This document shows, in pieces, positions 1 to 7,370 of a stretch of 20,502 nucleotides of DNA. Source of the DNA: Gallionella sp. (GTDB lineage: Bacteria; Pseudomonadota; Gammaproteobacteria; Burkholderiales; Gallionellaceae); the NCBI GenBank assembly GCA_004298605.1, contig SCPW01000441.1, positions 1-20,502 on the forward strand, written 5' to 3'. The notes under the pieces were generated by a model. The model saw only the letters and a program-made list of their open reading frames with translations, had not been told where the DNA came from and did not search any database. Positions within the stretch are counted from its first letter, which is position 1. Each line of letters starts with the position of its first letter. The position numbers were made by a program, and so were the translations under genes.

Positions 1-1364
1 GGGTTAGGTTTGGCGTGCGGCGCGGTGATCACTTCGACGCGGTCGCCGTTCCTGAGCTCGGTGCGCAACGGCACCAGCTCGTGGTTTACCTTGGCGGCGA
101 TGCAGCGGTTGCCGATGTCGGTGTGTACGCTGTAGGCAAAATCGACCGTAGTCGCGCCGCGCGGCAGCGAGAGTATCTTGCCCTTGGGCGTGAATACATA
201 GACCTCGTCGGGGAACAGGTCCACCTTGAGATGCTCCAGAAATTCCGATGAATCGCTGCTCTGGTTCAGGCTTTCCAACAATTCCTGCAACCACTGGTGG
301 GTTTTCCGGTGCAGGTCGTTGATCGAGGTGTGCCCGCTCTTGTACAGCCAGTGCGAAGCGACGCCAGCCTCGGCGATCCTGTGCATCTCGTGCGTGCGGA
401 TCTGGATTTCGATGGGTGTGCCAAAAGGCCCGAACAGCGTGGTGTGCAGCGATTGGTAGCCGTTTACTTTGGGGATGGCGATGTAATCCTTGAACTTGCC
501 GGGTATCGGTTTGTACAGGCCATGCAGCGCGCCCATCGCCACGTAGCAGGAAGCGAAATCATCCACCAGCACGCGGAAGCCGTAGATATCCAGCACCTCG
601 GCGAAGGCCAGCGATTTGCTCTGCATTTTTTTGTAGATGCTGTAGATATTCTTTTCGCGGCCCGTCACATCGGCATGGATGCTGGATTCGGCAAGCCGTT
701 TCTGGATCGCATCGAGTATCTTGCCGAGCACTTCGCGGCGGTTGCCGCGCGCCACCTTGAGCGCTTTTGCCAGCACCGCATAGCGGTTGGGATGCAGATA
801 TTTGAAGCTTAAATCTTGCAGCTCGCGGTAGATGTCGTTCAAGCCGAGGCGGTTGGCGATCGGCGCGTAGATTTCCATGGTCTCGCGGGCGATGCGCTCG
901 CATTTGTCGCGCGACATGGATTCCAGCGTGCGCATGTTGTGGAGGCGGTCGGCCAGCTTGATGAGGATAACGCGCACATCGCGCGCCATCGCCAGCAGCA
1001 TCTTGCGGAAATTTTCCGCCTGCGCATCTTCGCGTGTTTCGAACTGGACACGTTCCAGCTTGCTCAACCCGTCGACCAGATCGGCGACCGGCTTGCCAAA
1101 TTTTTCCGCGACTTGCACGGTAGTGATCTCGGTGTCTTCCACCACATCATGCAGAAGCGCGGAAATGATCGCCTGGACATCGAGATGCAGGGTCGTGAGG
1201 ATGCGCGCAACGGCAATCGGATGGGTGATGTACGGATCGCCGGACTGGCGTGTCTGGCCTTGATGTGCGGTGCGGCTGAACTCGATCGCCGCACGGACGT
1301 GCTCGACGTCCTGCGGTTTAAGGTAGGCGGAAACTTCCTCGATGAGCAGGTCTGCATCGGACAT
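1..1364 (-). CDS. spoT: Bifunctional (p)ppGpp synthetase/hydrolase SpoT (3' end cut by window edge)
   Basis: RelA/SpoT-family alarmone enzyme that makes and degrades (p)ppGpp in the cytoplasm during the stringent response. About 454 codons are visible with no stop, so the C-terminal part (ACT-type regulatory region) lies outside the window. An N-terminal HD hydrolase domain is intact: H48 and HD at 72-73 in a LLHDVVEDT block, arguing for hydrolase activity as in SpoT rather than RelA. The synthetase domain follows (ALHGLYKPIPG, then KFKDYIAIPK and NGYQSLHTT, then EIQIRT). A TGS domain starts at about residue 385 (VYVFTPKGKI, RGATTVDFAYSVHTDIG). The positively charged KFKD loop matches the RxKD-type loop of bifunctional enzymes, not the ExDD loop of RelA. 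The ATG chosen opens the conserved frame; an overlapping ATG 4 bases upstream is in another frame. It is last in a yicC-gmk-rpoZ-spoT order, the usual proteobacterial arrangement. Confidence 0.95.
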   Translation of the reverse strand, partial: MSDADLLIEEVSAYLKPQDVEHVRAAIEFSRTAHQGQTRQSGDPYITHPIAVARILTTLHLDVQAIISALLHDVVEDTEITTVQVAEKFGKPVADLVDGLSKLERVQFETREDAQAENFRKMLLAMARDVRVILIKLADRLHNMRTLESMSRDKCERIARETMEIYAPIANRLGLNDIYRELQDLSFKYLHPNRYAVLAKALKVARGNRREVLGKILDAIQKRLAESSIHADVTGREKNIYSIYKKMQSKSLAFAEVLDIYGFRVLVDDFASCYVAMGALHGLYKPIPGKFKDYIAIPKVNGYQSLHTTLFGPFGTPIEIQIRTHEMHRIAEAGVASHWLYKSGHTSINDLHRKTHQWLQELLESLNQSSDSSEFLEHLKVDLFPDEVYVFTPKGKILSLPRGATTVDFAYSVHTDIGNRCIAAKVNHELVPLRTELRNGDRVEVITAPHAKPN

Positions 1365-1424
1365 TCATTTTTCTTCCGGCTTCAACGTTTCATTATTCCA
1401 TTTTCCAAGCGATAGTGGAATATC

Positions 1425-1452
1425 GCAGGGGCGTGATTCATCGCGCCCCTGC
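1425..1452. repeat. Inverted repeat (hairpin) between rpoZ and spoT
   Basis: Perfect 9-bp arms GCAGGGGCG (1425-1433) and CGCCCCTGC (1444-1452) flank a 10-base centre. In plus-strand RNA pairing can extend inward to a 4-base loop; in the spoT-sense RNA the inner part has one C-A mismatch. It lies in the 144-bp spacer between rpoZ and spoT. No T-run follows in either direction, so it is not a classic intrinsic terminator. It could be a processing site, an mRNA-stabilising hairpin or an attenuator separating spoT from its operon. Confidence 0.6.
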
Positions 1453-1508
1453 CGGGTTGCTATGACCTTTGAAATAGAACCGGTATTGGAGCCGCCCTTT
1501 ATGCCGGG

Positions 1509-1715
1509 CTAAGCCTGGCCCCGGTTCAAAATTTCCTTGCCCACCTTGCCTTCGCTGATTTCGCGCAACGCGACGACGGTAGGTTTGTCATTGCTTTCAC
1601 CCACCAGATGGTTTGCGCCATTGGCCAACTGGCGCGCGCGGTAAGCGGCGGCCAGCGTCAGTTCAAAGCGGTTCGGGATTTGTATGAGACATTCTTCGAC
1701 GGTAATGCGTGCCAT
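1509..1715 (-). CDS. rpoZ: RNA polymerase omega subunit
   Basis: Small subunit (68 aa) that binds the beta' subunit and aids RNA polymerase assembly and ppGpp response. The N-terminus [19 protein letters not shown] and the following AAAYRARQL match the conserved omega core, including the NRFEL motif. Length is within the short betaproteobacterial range. The reading frame stays open further upstream into gmk, but the ATG chosen gives the canonical MARITVE start. It begins 2 bp after the gmk stop, so the two are almost certainly co-transcribed. spoT follows after a 144-bp spacer with a hairpin. The pairing of omega with spoT is biologically coherent because omega forms part of a ppGpp binding site in proteobacteria. 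Confidence 0.95.
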   Translation of the reverse strand: MARITVEECLIQIPNRFELTLAAAYRARQLANGANHLVGESNDKPTVVALREISEGKVGKEILNRGQA

Positions 1716-1717
1716 GT

Positions 1718-2335
1718 TTACTCCGGGTTCTGTAATCGGTTGATCAATGCCTGATGGCGGGCCAGTTGCTTCGCGCATTTCAATCCGGCGGAAAGGATCA
1801 CCGCATTGAGTTCGCGCAACGCTTCGTTCAGGTTGTCGTTGATGATAACATAATCGAATTCGGCGACATGGGCGACGTCGTCGCGCACCGCCGCCATGCG
1901 TTTTGCGATCACCTCTTCTTTGTCCTTGCCGCGCCCTTTCAGGCGTTGTTCCAATGCGTCCTTCGACGGCGGCAGGATGAAAATGCTGGTGCATTCCGGG
2001 AACAGGCGGCGCACTTGCGCCGCGCCCTGCCAGTCGATTTCCAGAAGTATGTCGCGCCCCTTTGCGGTTTCCTGGCCGATCCAGGTTTGCGATGTGCCGT
2101 AAAGGTTGCCGTAGACTTCCGCGCTTTCCAGAAACTCGCCGCGCCCCGCCATGTCGACGAAAGTGTCGCGGTCGACGAAATGATAGTCCTTGCCGTCCTG
2201 CTCGCCGGGGCGCGGATTGCGCGTCGTGTAGGAAACCGATAAATTAATCTGCGGGTTGATGTTGAGCAGGGCATGCACCAGGCTGGTCTTGCCCGCGCCG
2301 GAAGGCGCGCTGATGACAAACAGGTTTCCCGACAT
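1718..2335 (-). CDS. gmk: Guanylate kinase
   Basis: Cytoplasmic kinase converting GMP and ATP to GDP and ADP in purine nucleotide synthesis. The 205-aa length is typical. The P-loop APSGAGKTS lies at residues 10-18, followed by the GMP-binding region with [11 protein letters not shown] and DGKDYHFVD, then the GEFLE and YGNLYGT segments and the LLEIDWQGA block. The C-terminal lid region has RLKGRGKD. All hallmarks of the family are present and nothing is truncated. It lies 3 bp downstream of yicC and 2 bp upstream of rpoZ, indicating one transcript. Its substrate links it to the guanine nucleotide pool that the downstream spoT product uses. Confidence 0.97.
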   Translation of the reverse strand: MSGNLFVISAPSGAGKTSLVHALLNINPQINLSVSYTTRNPRPGEQDGKDYHFVDRDTFVDMAGRGEFLESAEVYGNLYGTSQTWIGQETAKGRDILLEIDWQGAAQVRRLFPECTSIFILPPSKDALEQRLKGRGKDKEEVIAKRMAAVRDDVAHVAEFDYVIINDNLNEALRELNAVILSAGLKCAKQLARHQALINRLQNPE

Positions 2336-2338
2336 GTT

Positions 2339-3217
2339 TTACTCCAGGTTTTGAATTTGCTCGCGCATCTGCTCGATGAGTATTTTCATTTCCATCGCGC
2401 TGCGCGACACTTCCGCATCCACCGATTTCGAGCCGAGCGTGTTGGCTTCGCGGTTCAGTTCCTGCATCAGGAAGTCCAGCCGCTTGCCAACCGCGCCGCC
2501 CTGCGCGAGGATGCGGCGCATTTCGCCGAGGTGGCCGGCGAGCCGCGACAGCTCCTCATCGACATCGATCTTGCTGGCGAACAGGGTGATTTCCTGGCGG
2601 ATGCGTTCGTCCCATGCGTCCTGTGCGGTGGCGACCTGCATCGCCTCGCGCAACCGCGTGACGAGCTTTTGCTCGTAGGCGGCGATCGCGGCGGGGACGT
2701 GCGGCATCACGCCGTTGCGCAACGCTTCGATTTTTTCCACGCGCTGCAGCAGGAAGTCTTTCAGCTTTTCGCCTTCGCGGGCGCGCGAAGCGGAAAATTC
2801 CTGCAACGCGCCTTGCAGCAGGTCGAGCAGCGCGGCGCGCAATTCATCCGCCGAGGCAACAGGCGTTTCCAGCACGCCGCTCCAGCGCAGCACGTCGGCC
2901 ACGCTCAGGGAGCGCGCATCCGGCAGGGCGGCCTGCACTTCCCTGTTCCACGCGGCGAGCTGCCGCAGGAGCTCGCGGTTGAGCGCCGCGCCGCCTTGCG
3001 CGTCGCGCGCGGCGTAGTTGGTGCGGCACTCCACCTTGCCGCGCTGCAATTGCGCGGCAATCGCCTCGCGCATGGCGCCCTCGAAGCCGCGCAATTCATC
3101 CGGCATGCGCAACTGGATGTCCAGGTAGCGGTGGTTGACGGCGCGCAGCTCCAGCGTCAATGAGCCGCTGTCGAGTTCCGCGGCGGCGGCGGCATATCCG
3201 GTCATACTGAGAATCAT
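2339..3217 (-). CDS. yicC: YicC family endoribonuclease
   Basis: 292-aa member of the YicC family, reported as an endoribonuclease in enterics; its RNA targets in this organism are unknown. The family start MILSMTGYA is present, followed by LELRAVNHRYLDIQLRMP and the GKVECR block typical of the N-terminal domain. The C-terminal DUF1732 part ends in the characteristic SAMEMKILIEQMREQIQNLE. Length is normal. It is first in the minus-strand operon, with gmk starting 3 bp after its stop. A TATAAT hexamer lies 40 bp upstream of the start in the short divergent spacer shared with the PP2C gene. The very high GC and runs of Ala codons (SMTGYAAAAAE) fit the local composition. Confidence 0.93.
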   Translation of the reverse strand: MILSMTGYAAAAAELDSGSLTLELRAVNHRYLDIQLRMPDELRGFEGAMREAIAAQLQRGKVECRTNYAARDAQGGAALNRELLRQLAAWNREVQAALPDARSLSVADVLRWSGVLETPVASADELRAALLDLLQGALQEFSASRAREGEKLKDFLLQRVEKIEALRNGVMPHVPAAIAAYEQKLVTRLREAMQVATAQDAWDERIRQEITLFASKIDVDEELSRLAGHLGEMRRILAQGGAVGKRLDFLMQELNREANTLGSKSVDAEVSRSAMEMKILIEQMREQIQNLE

Positions 3218-3256
3218 GGCGGTGCTTTCGAATAAAAGGCTGTGCTGGAACGGCGC

Positions 3257-3262
3257 ATTATA
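3257..3262 (-). promoter_or_regulatory. Candidate -10 element for the yicC-gmk-rpoZ-spoT operon
   Basis: A consensus TATAAT reads on the minus strand, 40 bp before the yicC start, in the 79-bp divergent spacer between yicC and the PP2C gene. No good -35 hexamer sits 16-18 bp upstream, so only the -10 is supported. The same AT-rich core also reads TATATT on the plus strand and might serve the PP2C direction. Confidence 0.4.
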
Positions 3263-3296
3263 TTACGATTGCGCATGTTGATTCCCCCACCCAGCC

Positions 3297-4088
3297 ATGT
3301 TTTTCTCGATACATCAGGCCAACCACATCGGCAACCGCAGGTATAACCAGGATCGCGCCGCATATGCCTACAGCAGCGGCGCGTTGCTGCTGGTGCTGGC
3401 GGATGGCATGGGCGGGCATCTGCACGGCGAGCTGGCCGCGGATCAGGCTATCGGGATTTTTGTCGAATCGTTTTGCCGGCAAGCGCAGCCGCTTGTCGCC
3501 GGCCCGCAATTGTTCCTGGCCGACACCATGCGCCATGCCCACGAGCGCATCATGAAATTCCCGCATACCCGGGGCGGCAGCTTTCCGGGGACAACCTGTG
3601 TCGCGGCATTGGTGCAGGACGGCAGGGTGTATTGGGGGCACGCCGGGGATTCGCGCCTTTACCTGCTGCGCGACGGCGCAGTGCTGTTCAGGACGCGCGA
3701 CCACTCGGTGGTACACCAGTGGGTCGAGTGGGGCATCATTACCGCCGAGGAAGCGCGCGCCCATCCGCAACGCAACCAGATCATCAACTGCCTCGGCGGC
3801 ACCGAGGGCTTGTTTTACGTGGAGCCCGGCGAACCGGTCGCGCTGCGGCCCGGCGATGTTTTACTGCTCTGCAGCGATGGCCTGTGGGGCCCGTTCGCCG
3901 ACCGTGAGCTCGTGGAGGCATTCGATTCCACGCCCGTCGCAGATGCGCTGGATAACCTGATCGCGCGCGCGCTGGAACGCGAAAGCGGCCATTCCGACAA
4001 TATCACCGGCGTGGCGGCGCGCTGGGGCAACGGTGAGGCCGCGCACGAAACCGCCGGGACGGTCAGCCGCGTTCTCGAAATTTCCTGA
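3297..4088 (+). CDS. PP2C-family Ser/Thr protein phosphatase
   Basis: Metal-dependent (Mn/Mg) protein phosphatase of the PPM/PP2C family, similar to the bacterial Stp1/PrpC group; cytoplasmic, with no signal peptide. Motifs run in order: RYNQDR at 15-20, LADGMGG at 34-40 (metal-binding Asp36), [14 protein letters not shown] near 115-127, the DHS motif at 135-137, SDGLWG at 193-198 and the final metal-binding SDNIT at 233-237. All core Asp residues are present, so it should be active. At 263 aa it is a lone catalytic domain. In many related genomes such a gene is next to a eukaryotic-type Ser/Thr kinase, but here rph follows directly after 31 bp and no kinase is in the window. Its substrate is unknown. 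Confidence 0.92.
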   Translation: MFFSIHQANHIGNRRYNQDRAAYAYSSGALLLVLADGMGGHLHGELAADQAIGIFVESFCRQAQPLVAGPQLFLADTMRHAHERIMKFPHTRGGSFPGTTCVAALVQDGRVYWGHAGDSRLYLLRDGAVLFRTRDHSVVHQWVEWGIITAEEARAHPQRNQIINCLGGTEGLFYVEPGEPVALRPGDVLLLCSDGLWGPFADRELVEAFDSTPVADALDNLIARALERESGHSDNITGVAARWGNGEAAHETAGTVSRVLEIS

Positions 4089-4119
4089 CTTTTTCTTCAC
4101 CCTTACATCGAGTATTTTC

Positions 4120-4836
4120 ATGCGCCCCACACAGAGATTGCCCAACCAGTTACGCCCCATCAACATCACGCGCCGCTACACCAAACACGCCGAAGGCTCG
4201 GTGCTGATCGAGTGCGGCGACACCAAAGTGATCTGCACCGCCAGCGTCGAAGCGCGCGTGCCGCCGCATAAAAAAGGCAGCGGCGAAGGCTGGGTAACGG
4301 CGGAATACGGCATGTTGCCGCGCTCCACCGGCGAACGCATGGGGCGCGAGGCCGCCAAGGGAAAGCAATCCGGGCGCACGCAGGAAATCCAGCGGCTGAT
4401 CGGGCGCAGCCTGCGCGCGGTGGTGGATTTGCAAAAGCTCGGCGAACGCACTATCCAGATTGATTGCGACGTGATCCAGGCCGACGGCGGCACGCGCACC
4501 GCCAGCATCACCGGCGCGTTCGTCGCGCTGCACGATGCGGTGGGCGGCCTGCTGGCCAAAGGCCTGATTAAAGAAACACCGCTCAAGGATTTCGTTGCGG
4601 CGATTTCCGTCGGCATTTACCGGGGCACGCCGGTGCTGGATCTGGATTACGCCGAAGACTCGGCCTGCGACACCGACATGAATGTGGTGATGCTGGGCAA
4701 CGGGCATTTTGTCGAAGTGCAGGGCACCGCAGAAGGCCACCCCTTCACCCGCGCCGAGATGGACGAACTGCTGGAACTGGCGAAGTCCGGCATCGCCGAA
4801 TTAGTCGGGATGCAGCGCGCCGCGTTGGCGGATTGA
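4120..4836 (+). CDS. rph: Ribonuclease PH
   Basis: Phosphorolytic 3'-5' exoribonuclease that trims tRNA 3' ends using inorganic phosphate; works as a hexamer in the cytoplasm. The 238-aa length equals that of functional RNase PH. Signature segments are visible: [14 protein letters not shown] at the start, [12 protein letters not shown] near 30-40, the MLPRSTGER block, [19 protein letters not shown], and the active-site [18 protein letters not shown]. The reading frame is open further upstream into the PP2C gene, but the ATG chosen gives the family-typical N-terminus. The C-terminus shows no truncation or frameshift. It is followed by rdgB after 14 bp, a conserved proteobacterial pairing. Confidence 0.97.
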   Translation: MRPTQRLPNQLRPINITRRYTKHAEGSVLIECGDTKVICTASVEARVPPHKKGSGEGWVTAEYGMLPRSTGERMGREAAKGKQSGRTQEIQRLIGRSLRAVVDLQKLGERTIQIDCDVIQADGGTRTASITGAFVALHDAVGGLLAKGLIKETPLKDFVAAISVGIYRGTPVLDLDYAEDSACDTDMNVVMLGNGHFVEVQGTAEGHPFTRAEMDELLELAKSGIAELVGMQRAALAD

Positions 4837-4850
4837 GGTGCCCCTGCGAC

Positions 4851-5438
4851 ATGAAAAAACTCGTCATCGCCTCCAATAACCCCGGCAAGCTGCGCGAATT
4901 CCAGTTCCTGTTGCAGCCGCTCGGCATCGAGGTGCTGACACAGGCGCAACTCGGCATCGGAGAAGCCGAAGAGCCGCACCCTACCTTCATCGAAAACGCC
5001 CTCGCCAAAGCGCGCCATGTCAGCCGTTTGAGCGGCCTGCCCGCGTTGGCGGATGACTCCGGCATCTGCGTCACCGCGCTGGGCGGCGCGCCCGGCGTGT
5101 TCTCCGCGCGCTATGCGGGCGAGCCGAAATCGGATGGGCGCAACAACGAAAAATTGCTGCGTGAAATGCAAGGCATAGCGGATCGCCGCGCGCATTACTA
5201 CTGCGTGCTGGTGCTGCTGCGCCACGCCGATGACCCTCAACCGCTGATCGCCGAAGGCGAATGGCACGGCGAGATTGCCCCGCAGCCGGACGGTGACGGC
5301 GGCTTCGGCTACGACCCGCTGTTCTGGCTACCGGAGCTTGGCAAAACCAGCGCGCAACTGGAACGCGAACAGAAACACGCCATCAGCCACCGGGGCAGGG
5401 CATTGCGGGCGTTGCTGGAAAAATTGAAAGTTGTGTAG
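4851..5438 (+). CDS. rdgB: Non-canonical purine NTP pyrophosphatase (RdgB/HAM1)
   Basis: House-cleaning enzyme that hydrolyses dITP, ITP and XTP to the monophosphate and pyrophosphate, keeping deaminated purines out of nucleic acids. Family motifs are clear: IASNNPGKLREFQ at 7-19, the FIENALAKARH helix, LADDSGICV (Asp68/Asp69) with GGAPGVFSARYAG, and GGFGYDPLFW near the C-terminus, plus SHRGRAL. The 195-aa length is typical. The ATG start gives the canonical MKKLVIASNN; an in-frame TTG 18 bases upstream is unlikely. It lies 14 bp after rph. Downstream, many betaproteobacteria carry hemW, but here the operon ends in a 235-bp spacer with repeat-like sequences. Confidence 0.96.
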   Translation: MKKLVIASNNPGKLREFQFLLQPLGIEVLTQAQLGIGEAEEPHPTFIENALAKARHVSRLSGLPALADDSGICVTALGGAPGVFSARYAGEPKSDGRNNEKLLREMQGIADRRAHYYCVLVLLRHADDPQPLIAEGEWHGEIAPQPDGDGGFGYDPLFWLPELGKTSAQLEREQKHAISHRGRALRALLEKLKVV

Positions 5439-5452
5439 CCCCGCATGAGCAT

Positions 5453-5477
5453 GTAGGGTGGGCGGCGCCCGCACTAC
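5453..5477. repeat. Imperfect GTAGGGTGGGC-type hairpin downstream of rdgB
   Basis: GTAGGGTGGGC and GCCCGCACTAC form an imperfect stem around a GGC loop, with one G-A mismatch and one wobble. It starts 15 bp after the rdgB stop. The sequence resembles dispersed 'GTAGGGTGGGC' palindromes common in proteobacterial spacers. No T-run follows, so a terminator role is not shown. A related-looking hairpin follows ubiA. Confidence 0.5.
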
Positions 5478-5673
5478 GTTCCATCCATTTTGCCGCGCTA
5501 AGGGAGGTAGAATCTTCTAAAGTACCGCTTGTAAAATTGTGCCACATCGGCCAAAACATACCCCTCCCTCCTTCGGCAGGCTCAGGACAGTGATGGGGGT
5601 GTGGGGTGAACGCCGGAGGTGTGGTTTTAACGGTATTTTAAGAATTCCCATCTTCCTGCGTTATCATTAAGCC

Positions 5674-6543
5674 ATGCTTCTCGCCGAACGACTCTCGCTC
5701 TACTTCCAGCTCACCCGACTGCATCGCCCCATCGGCATTCTGCTGCTGCTGTGGCCGACGCTGTGGGGGGTATGGATCGCGGGCAACGGGCAACCCGCCT
5801 GGCACATCGTTTTTATTTTTGCGCTCGGCACCACGCTGATGCGCTCCGCCGGATGCGCGATCAACGACTACGCGGACCGCGATATCGACAAACACGTCAA
5901 GCGCACCCGCGAACGCCCCATCACCAGCGGGCGCATCGCGCCCGGCGAGGCGCTGTGGCTGGCGGCAGCCCTCGCGCTCAGCGCTTTTTTTCTGATTTTG
6001 CCGCTCAATAATTTGACCCTGCTGCTGTCGGTTCCGGCAGTATTTCTGGCCGGCAGTTACCCGTTCACCAAACGCTTCTTCGCCATTCCGCAGGCTTATC
6101 TCGGCATCGCGTTCGGCTTCGGTATCCCGATGGCGTTTGCCGCACAGCTCGGCAGCGTGCCGCCCGTGGCGTGGCTGTTGCTCGCCGCCAACGTGTTCTG
6201 GGCGATTGCCTACGACACCGAATACGCGATGGTGGACCGCGATGATGACATCCACCTCGGCATTCATTCCTCGGCATTGTTTTTCGGCAAATACGATATT
6301 GCTGCGGTGATGGGCTGCTACGCCATCACGCTCGGCCTGCTCGGCCTGGCGGGACAGATGATCGGCTTGGGATGGGCGTATTATCTGGGTTTGCTGGCGT
6401 CTTGCGGCATTGCGCTGTATCACTACACGCTAATCAAACACCGCCAGCGCGAAGCCTGTTTCGCCGCATTTCTGCACAACAACTGGTTCGGCGCTGCGGT
6501 GTTCGTGGGGTTGATGTTGGACTATGCGTTGCGCGGCCAGTAG
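5674..6543 (+). CDS. ubiA: 4-hydroxybenzoate polyprenyltransferase
   Basis: Integral membrane prenyltransferase that attaches a polyprenyl chain to 4-hydroxybenzoate in ubiquinone synthesis. The 289-aa protein is mostly hydrophobic helices. The two metal/diphosphate-binding Asp-rich motifs are intact: NDYADRDID at 64-72 and [12 protein letters not shown] at 181-192. The N-terminal [19 protein letters not shown] and the [19 protein letters not shown] and SYPFTKRF segments are typical of UbiA rather than of CyoE or other family members. No ubiC (chorismate lyase) is adjacent, although the two are often neighbours. The gene stands alone between a repeat-bearing spacer and the convergent rubredoxin gene. 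Confidence 0.95.
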   Translation: MLLAERLSLYFQLTRLHRPIGILLLLWPTLWGVWIAGNGQPAWHIVFIFALGTTLMRSAGCAINDYADRDIDKHVKRTRERPITSGRIAPGEALWLAAALALSAFFLILPLNNLTLLLSVPAVFLAGSYPFTKRFFAIPQAYLGIAFGFGIPMAFAAQLGSVPPVAWLLLAANVFWAIAYDTEYAMVDRDDDIHLGIHSSALFFGKYDIAAVMGCYAITLGLLGLAGQMIGLGWAYYLGLLASCGIALYHYTLIKHRQREACFAAFLHNNWFGAAVFVGLMLDYALRGQ

Positions 6544-6546
6544 GAT

Positions 6547-6561
6547 GGGTGTAGCACACCC
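6547..6561. repeat. GGGTGT-AGC-ACACCC hairpin between convergent ubiA and rubredoxin genes
   Basis: A perfect 6-bp stem with a 3-base AGC loop starts 4 bp after the ubiA stop, in a 37-bp convergent spacer. It is followed on the plus strand by TAAAAAATTATT, an AT-rich tract rather than a T-run. It may help end transcription from both sides, or may be a remnant of the dispersed TAGGATGGGT-type palindrome. Confidence 0.45.
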
Positions 6562-6580
6562 TAAAAAATTATTGGCACAA

Positions 6581-6751
6581 TCAGCAAGCCACTTCGACCA
6601 TCTCAAAATCCGCCTTCGCCACACCGCAATCCGGGCACGCCCAGTTTTCTGGAATATCCGCCCACGCCGTGCCGGGCTTGATGCCTTCCTCCGGAAAACC
6701 GCGCGCCTCGTCGTAAACAAAACCGCAAACCACACATTGCCAAACTTTCAC
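6581..6751 (-). CDS. Rubredoxin
   Basis: Small mononuclear iron electron carrier (56 aa). The four Cys ligands are visible as two CxxCG knuckles: CVVCG at 6-10 and CPDCG at 39-43, with conserved YDEA, GI-PGTAW, IPENW and DFEMVE segments. I chose a GTG start because it gives the standard [11 protein letters not shown]-terminus and has an AAGGAG Shine-Dalgarno at the right distance. The ATG 15 bases upstream would put that same sequence inside the gene; its ATG overlaps the rubrerythrin stop. It is the second gene of a rubrerythrin-rubredoxin operon, and its product is the natural electron donor for the neighbouring peroxidase, which lacks its own rubredoxin domain. Confidence 0.95.
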   Translation of the reverse strand: MKVWQCVVCGFVYDEARGFPEEGIKPGTAWADIPENWACPDCGVAKADFEMVEVAC

Positions 6752-6755
6752 GTTG

Positions 6756-6763
6756 CTCTCCTT
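6756..6763 (-). promoter_or_regulatory. Ribosome binding site deciding the rubredoxin GTG start
   Basis: The minus strand reads AAGGAGAG followed by CAAC and then GTG. This near-perfect Shine-Dalgarno supports initiation at GTG rather than at the upstream ATG, which overlaps the rubrerythrin TAA. The site lies just after the rubrerythrin stop, suggesting translational coupling or efficient reinitiation. Confidence 0.75.
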
Positions 6764-6765
6764 CA

Positions 6766-7239
6766 TTAAGCTGAAATTTTCGCCAACACGGCGCGATATT
6801 GGTTGGCGTGACGCTCTTCCACTTTAGCCAAGGCCGCGAAACGTTTTGCCGCTTTTTCCAGAACCGCCCGGAAACGTTCGGCGTGTTGTTTCGATTCGGC
6901 AATCTGCTCGTTGATTTCGGATACCGCAGCGGCATGCCCTTCCGACTGTGCCGTTTTGAGGAAACCGGGATACATTTCGGTGTACTCGTAAGTTTCGCCC
7001 TCAATCGCCATCTGTAAGCAGCGCGCCGGGCTCATGGTTTCTTTCGGGTAAAGCAGATCGAGATGCCCGAATGCATGTTGAACTTCCTGATCGGCGGTTT
7101 CTTCAAACACGCGCGCGGTTTCCTCATCGCCTGCGGCACGCGCGATTTTCGCGAAGTAGCGATACTTGATGTGCGCCATGGACTCCCCGGCGAAAGCCGA
7201 TTCGAGGTTGGCGAGGGTCTTGATTTCCGGTCGTTGCAT
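6766..7239 (-). CDS. Rubrerythrin, diiron peroxidase without rubredoxin domain
   Basis: Non-haem diiron protein that reduces hydrogen peroxide in the cytoplasm with electrons from rubredoxin. The 157-aa protein is a four-helix ferritin-like domain. All expected diiron ligands can be placed by spacing: E19, E52, H55 (EVQH), E85 and E88 (YEYTEMYP), E115 and H119 (ESKQH). The C-terminal rubredoxin domain of classic rubrerythrin is absent and the protein ends in a helix ([10 protein letters not shown]). Rubredoxin is instead a separate gene immediately downstream, a split arrangement. A strong AGGAGAG ribosome site precedes the ATG. The gene diverges from oxyR across a 131-bp spacer holding a large dyad, so peroxide-dependent control is likely but not shown. 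Confidence 0.93.
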   Translation of the reverse strand: MQRPEIKTLANLESAFAGESMAHIKYRYFAKIARAAGDEETARVFEETADQEVQHAFGHLDLLYPKETMSPARCLQMAIEGETYEYTEMYPGFLKTAQSEGHAAAVSEINEQIAESKQHAERFRAVLEKAAKRFAALAKVEERHANQYRAVLAKISA

Positions 7240-7296
7240 AATGCTCTCCTGAATACTTGGTTAAGTGGCTACATGTCCACGGCCTGCAATTTAAGC

Positions 7297-7352
7297 TTTG
7301 CATAGCAATAAATCTAATTGAATTAATTAACCGATCTGATTTATTATGCAAA
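7297..7352. promoter_or_regulatory. Candidate OxyR operator: large AT-rich dyad between rubrerythrin and oxyR
   Basis: TTTGCATA-GCA-ATAAAT on the left and ATTTAT-TATGCAAA on the right form a 14-bp inverted repeat, interrupted by 3 extra bases in the left arm. Between them lies a second, smaller dyad TAATT-N5-AATTA (7315-7329) close to the same centre. The total span of about 56 bp is comparable to the extended footprint of an OxyR tetramer. The site does not match the E. coli ATAG-N7-CTAT consensus at correct spacing, so the assignment rests on symmetry and position between divergent genes. Confidence 0.5.
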
Positions 7353-7370
7353 TCACATGGAGAAATCAAC

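Noticed and set aside
297..1415. Plus-strand open frames opposite spoT
   Set aside because: The minus-strand frame carries intact HD, synthetase and TGS motifs throughout; the plus-strand peptides show none.
2273..3163. Long plus-strand open frame of 296 codons across yicC
   Set aside because: It is antisense to the clearly conserved YicC frame; such long shadow frames are expected in GC-rich sequence. The encoded peptide is rich in His, Arg and Ala, with no domain.
6547..6561. Hairpin after ubiA as a classic intrinsic terminator
   Set aside because: The stem is short and the bases after it on the plus strand are TAAAAAATTATT, not a T-run; on the minus strand no T-run follows either.
7302..7317. 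ATAG...CTAA as a half of the E. coli OxyR consensus
   Set aside because: The spacing between the two elements is 8 rather than 7 and the second element is imperfect. I rely on the larger dyad instead.
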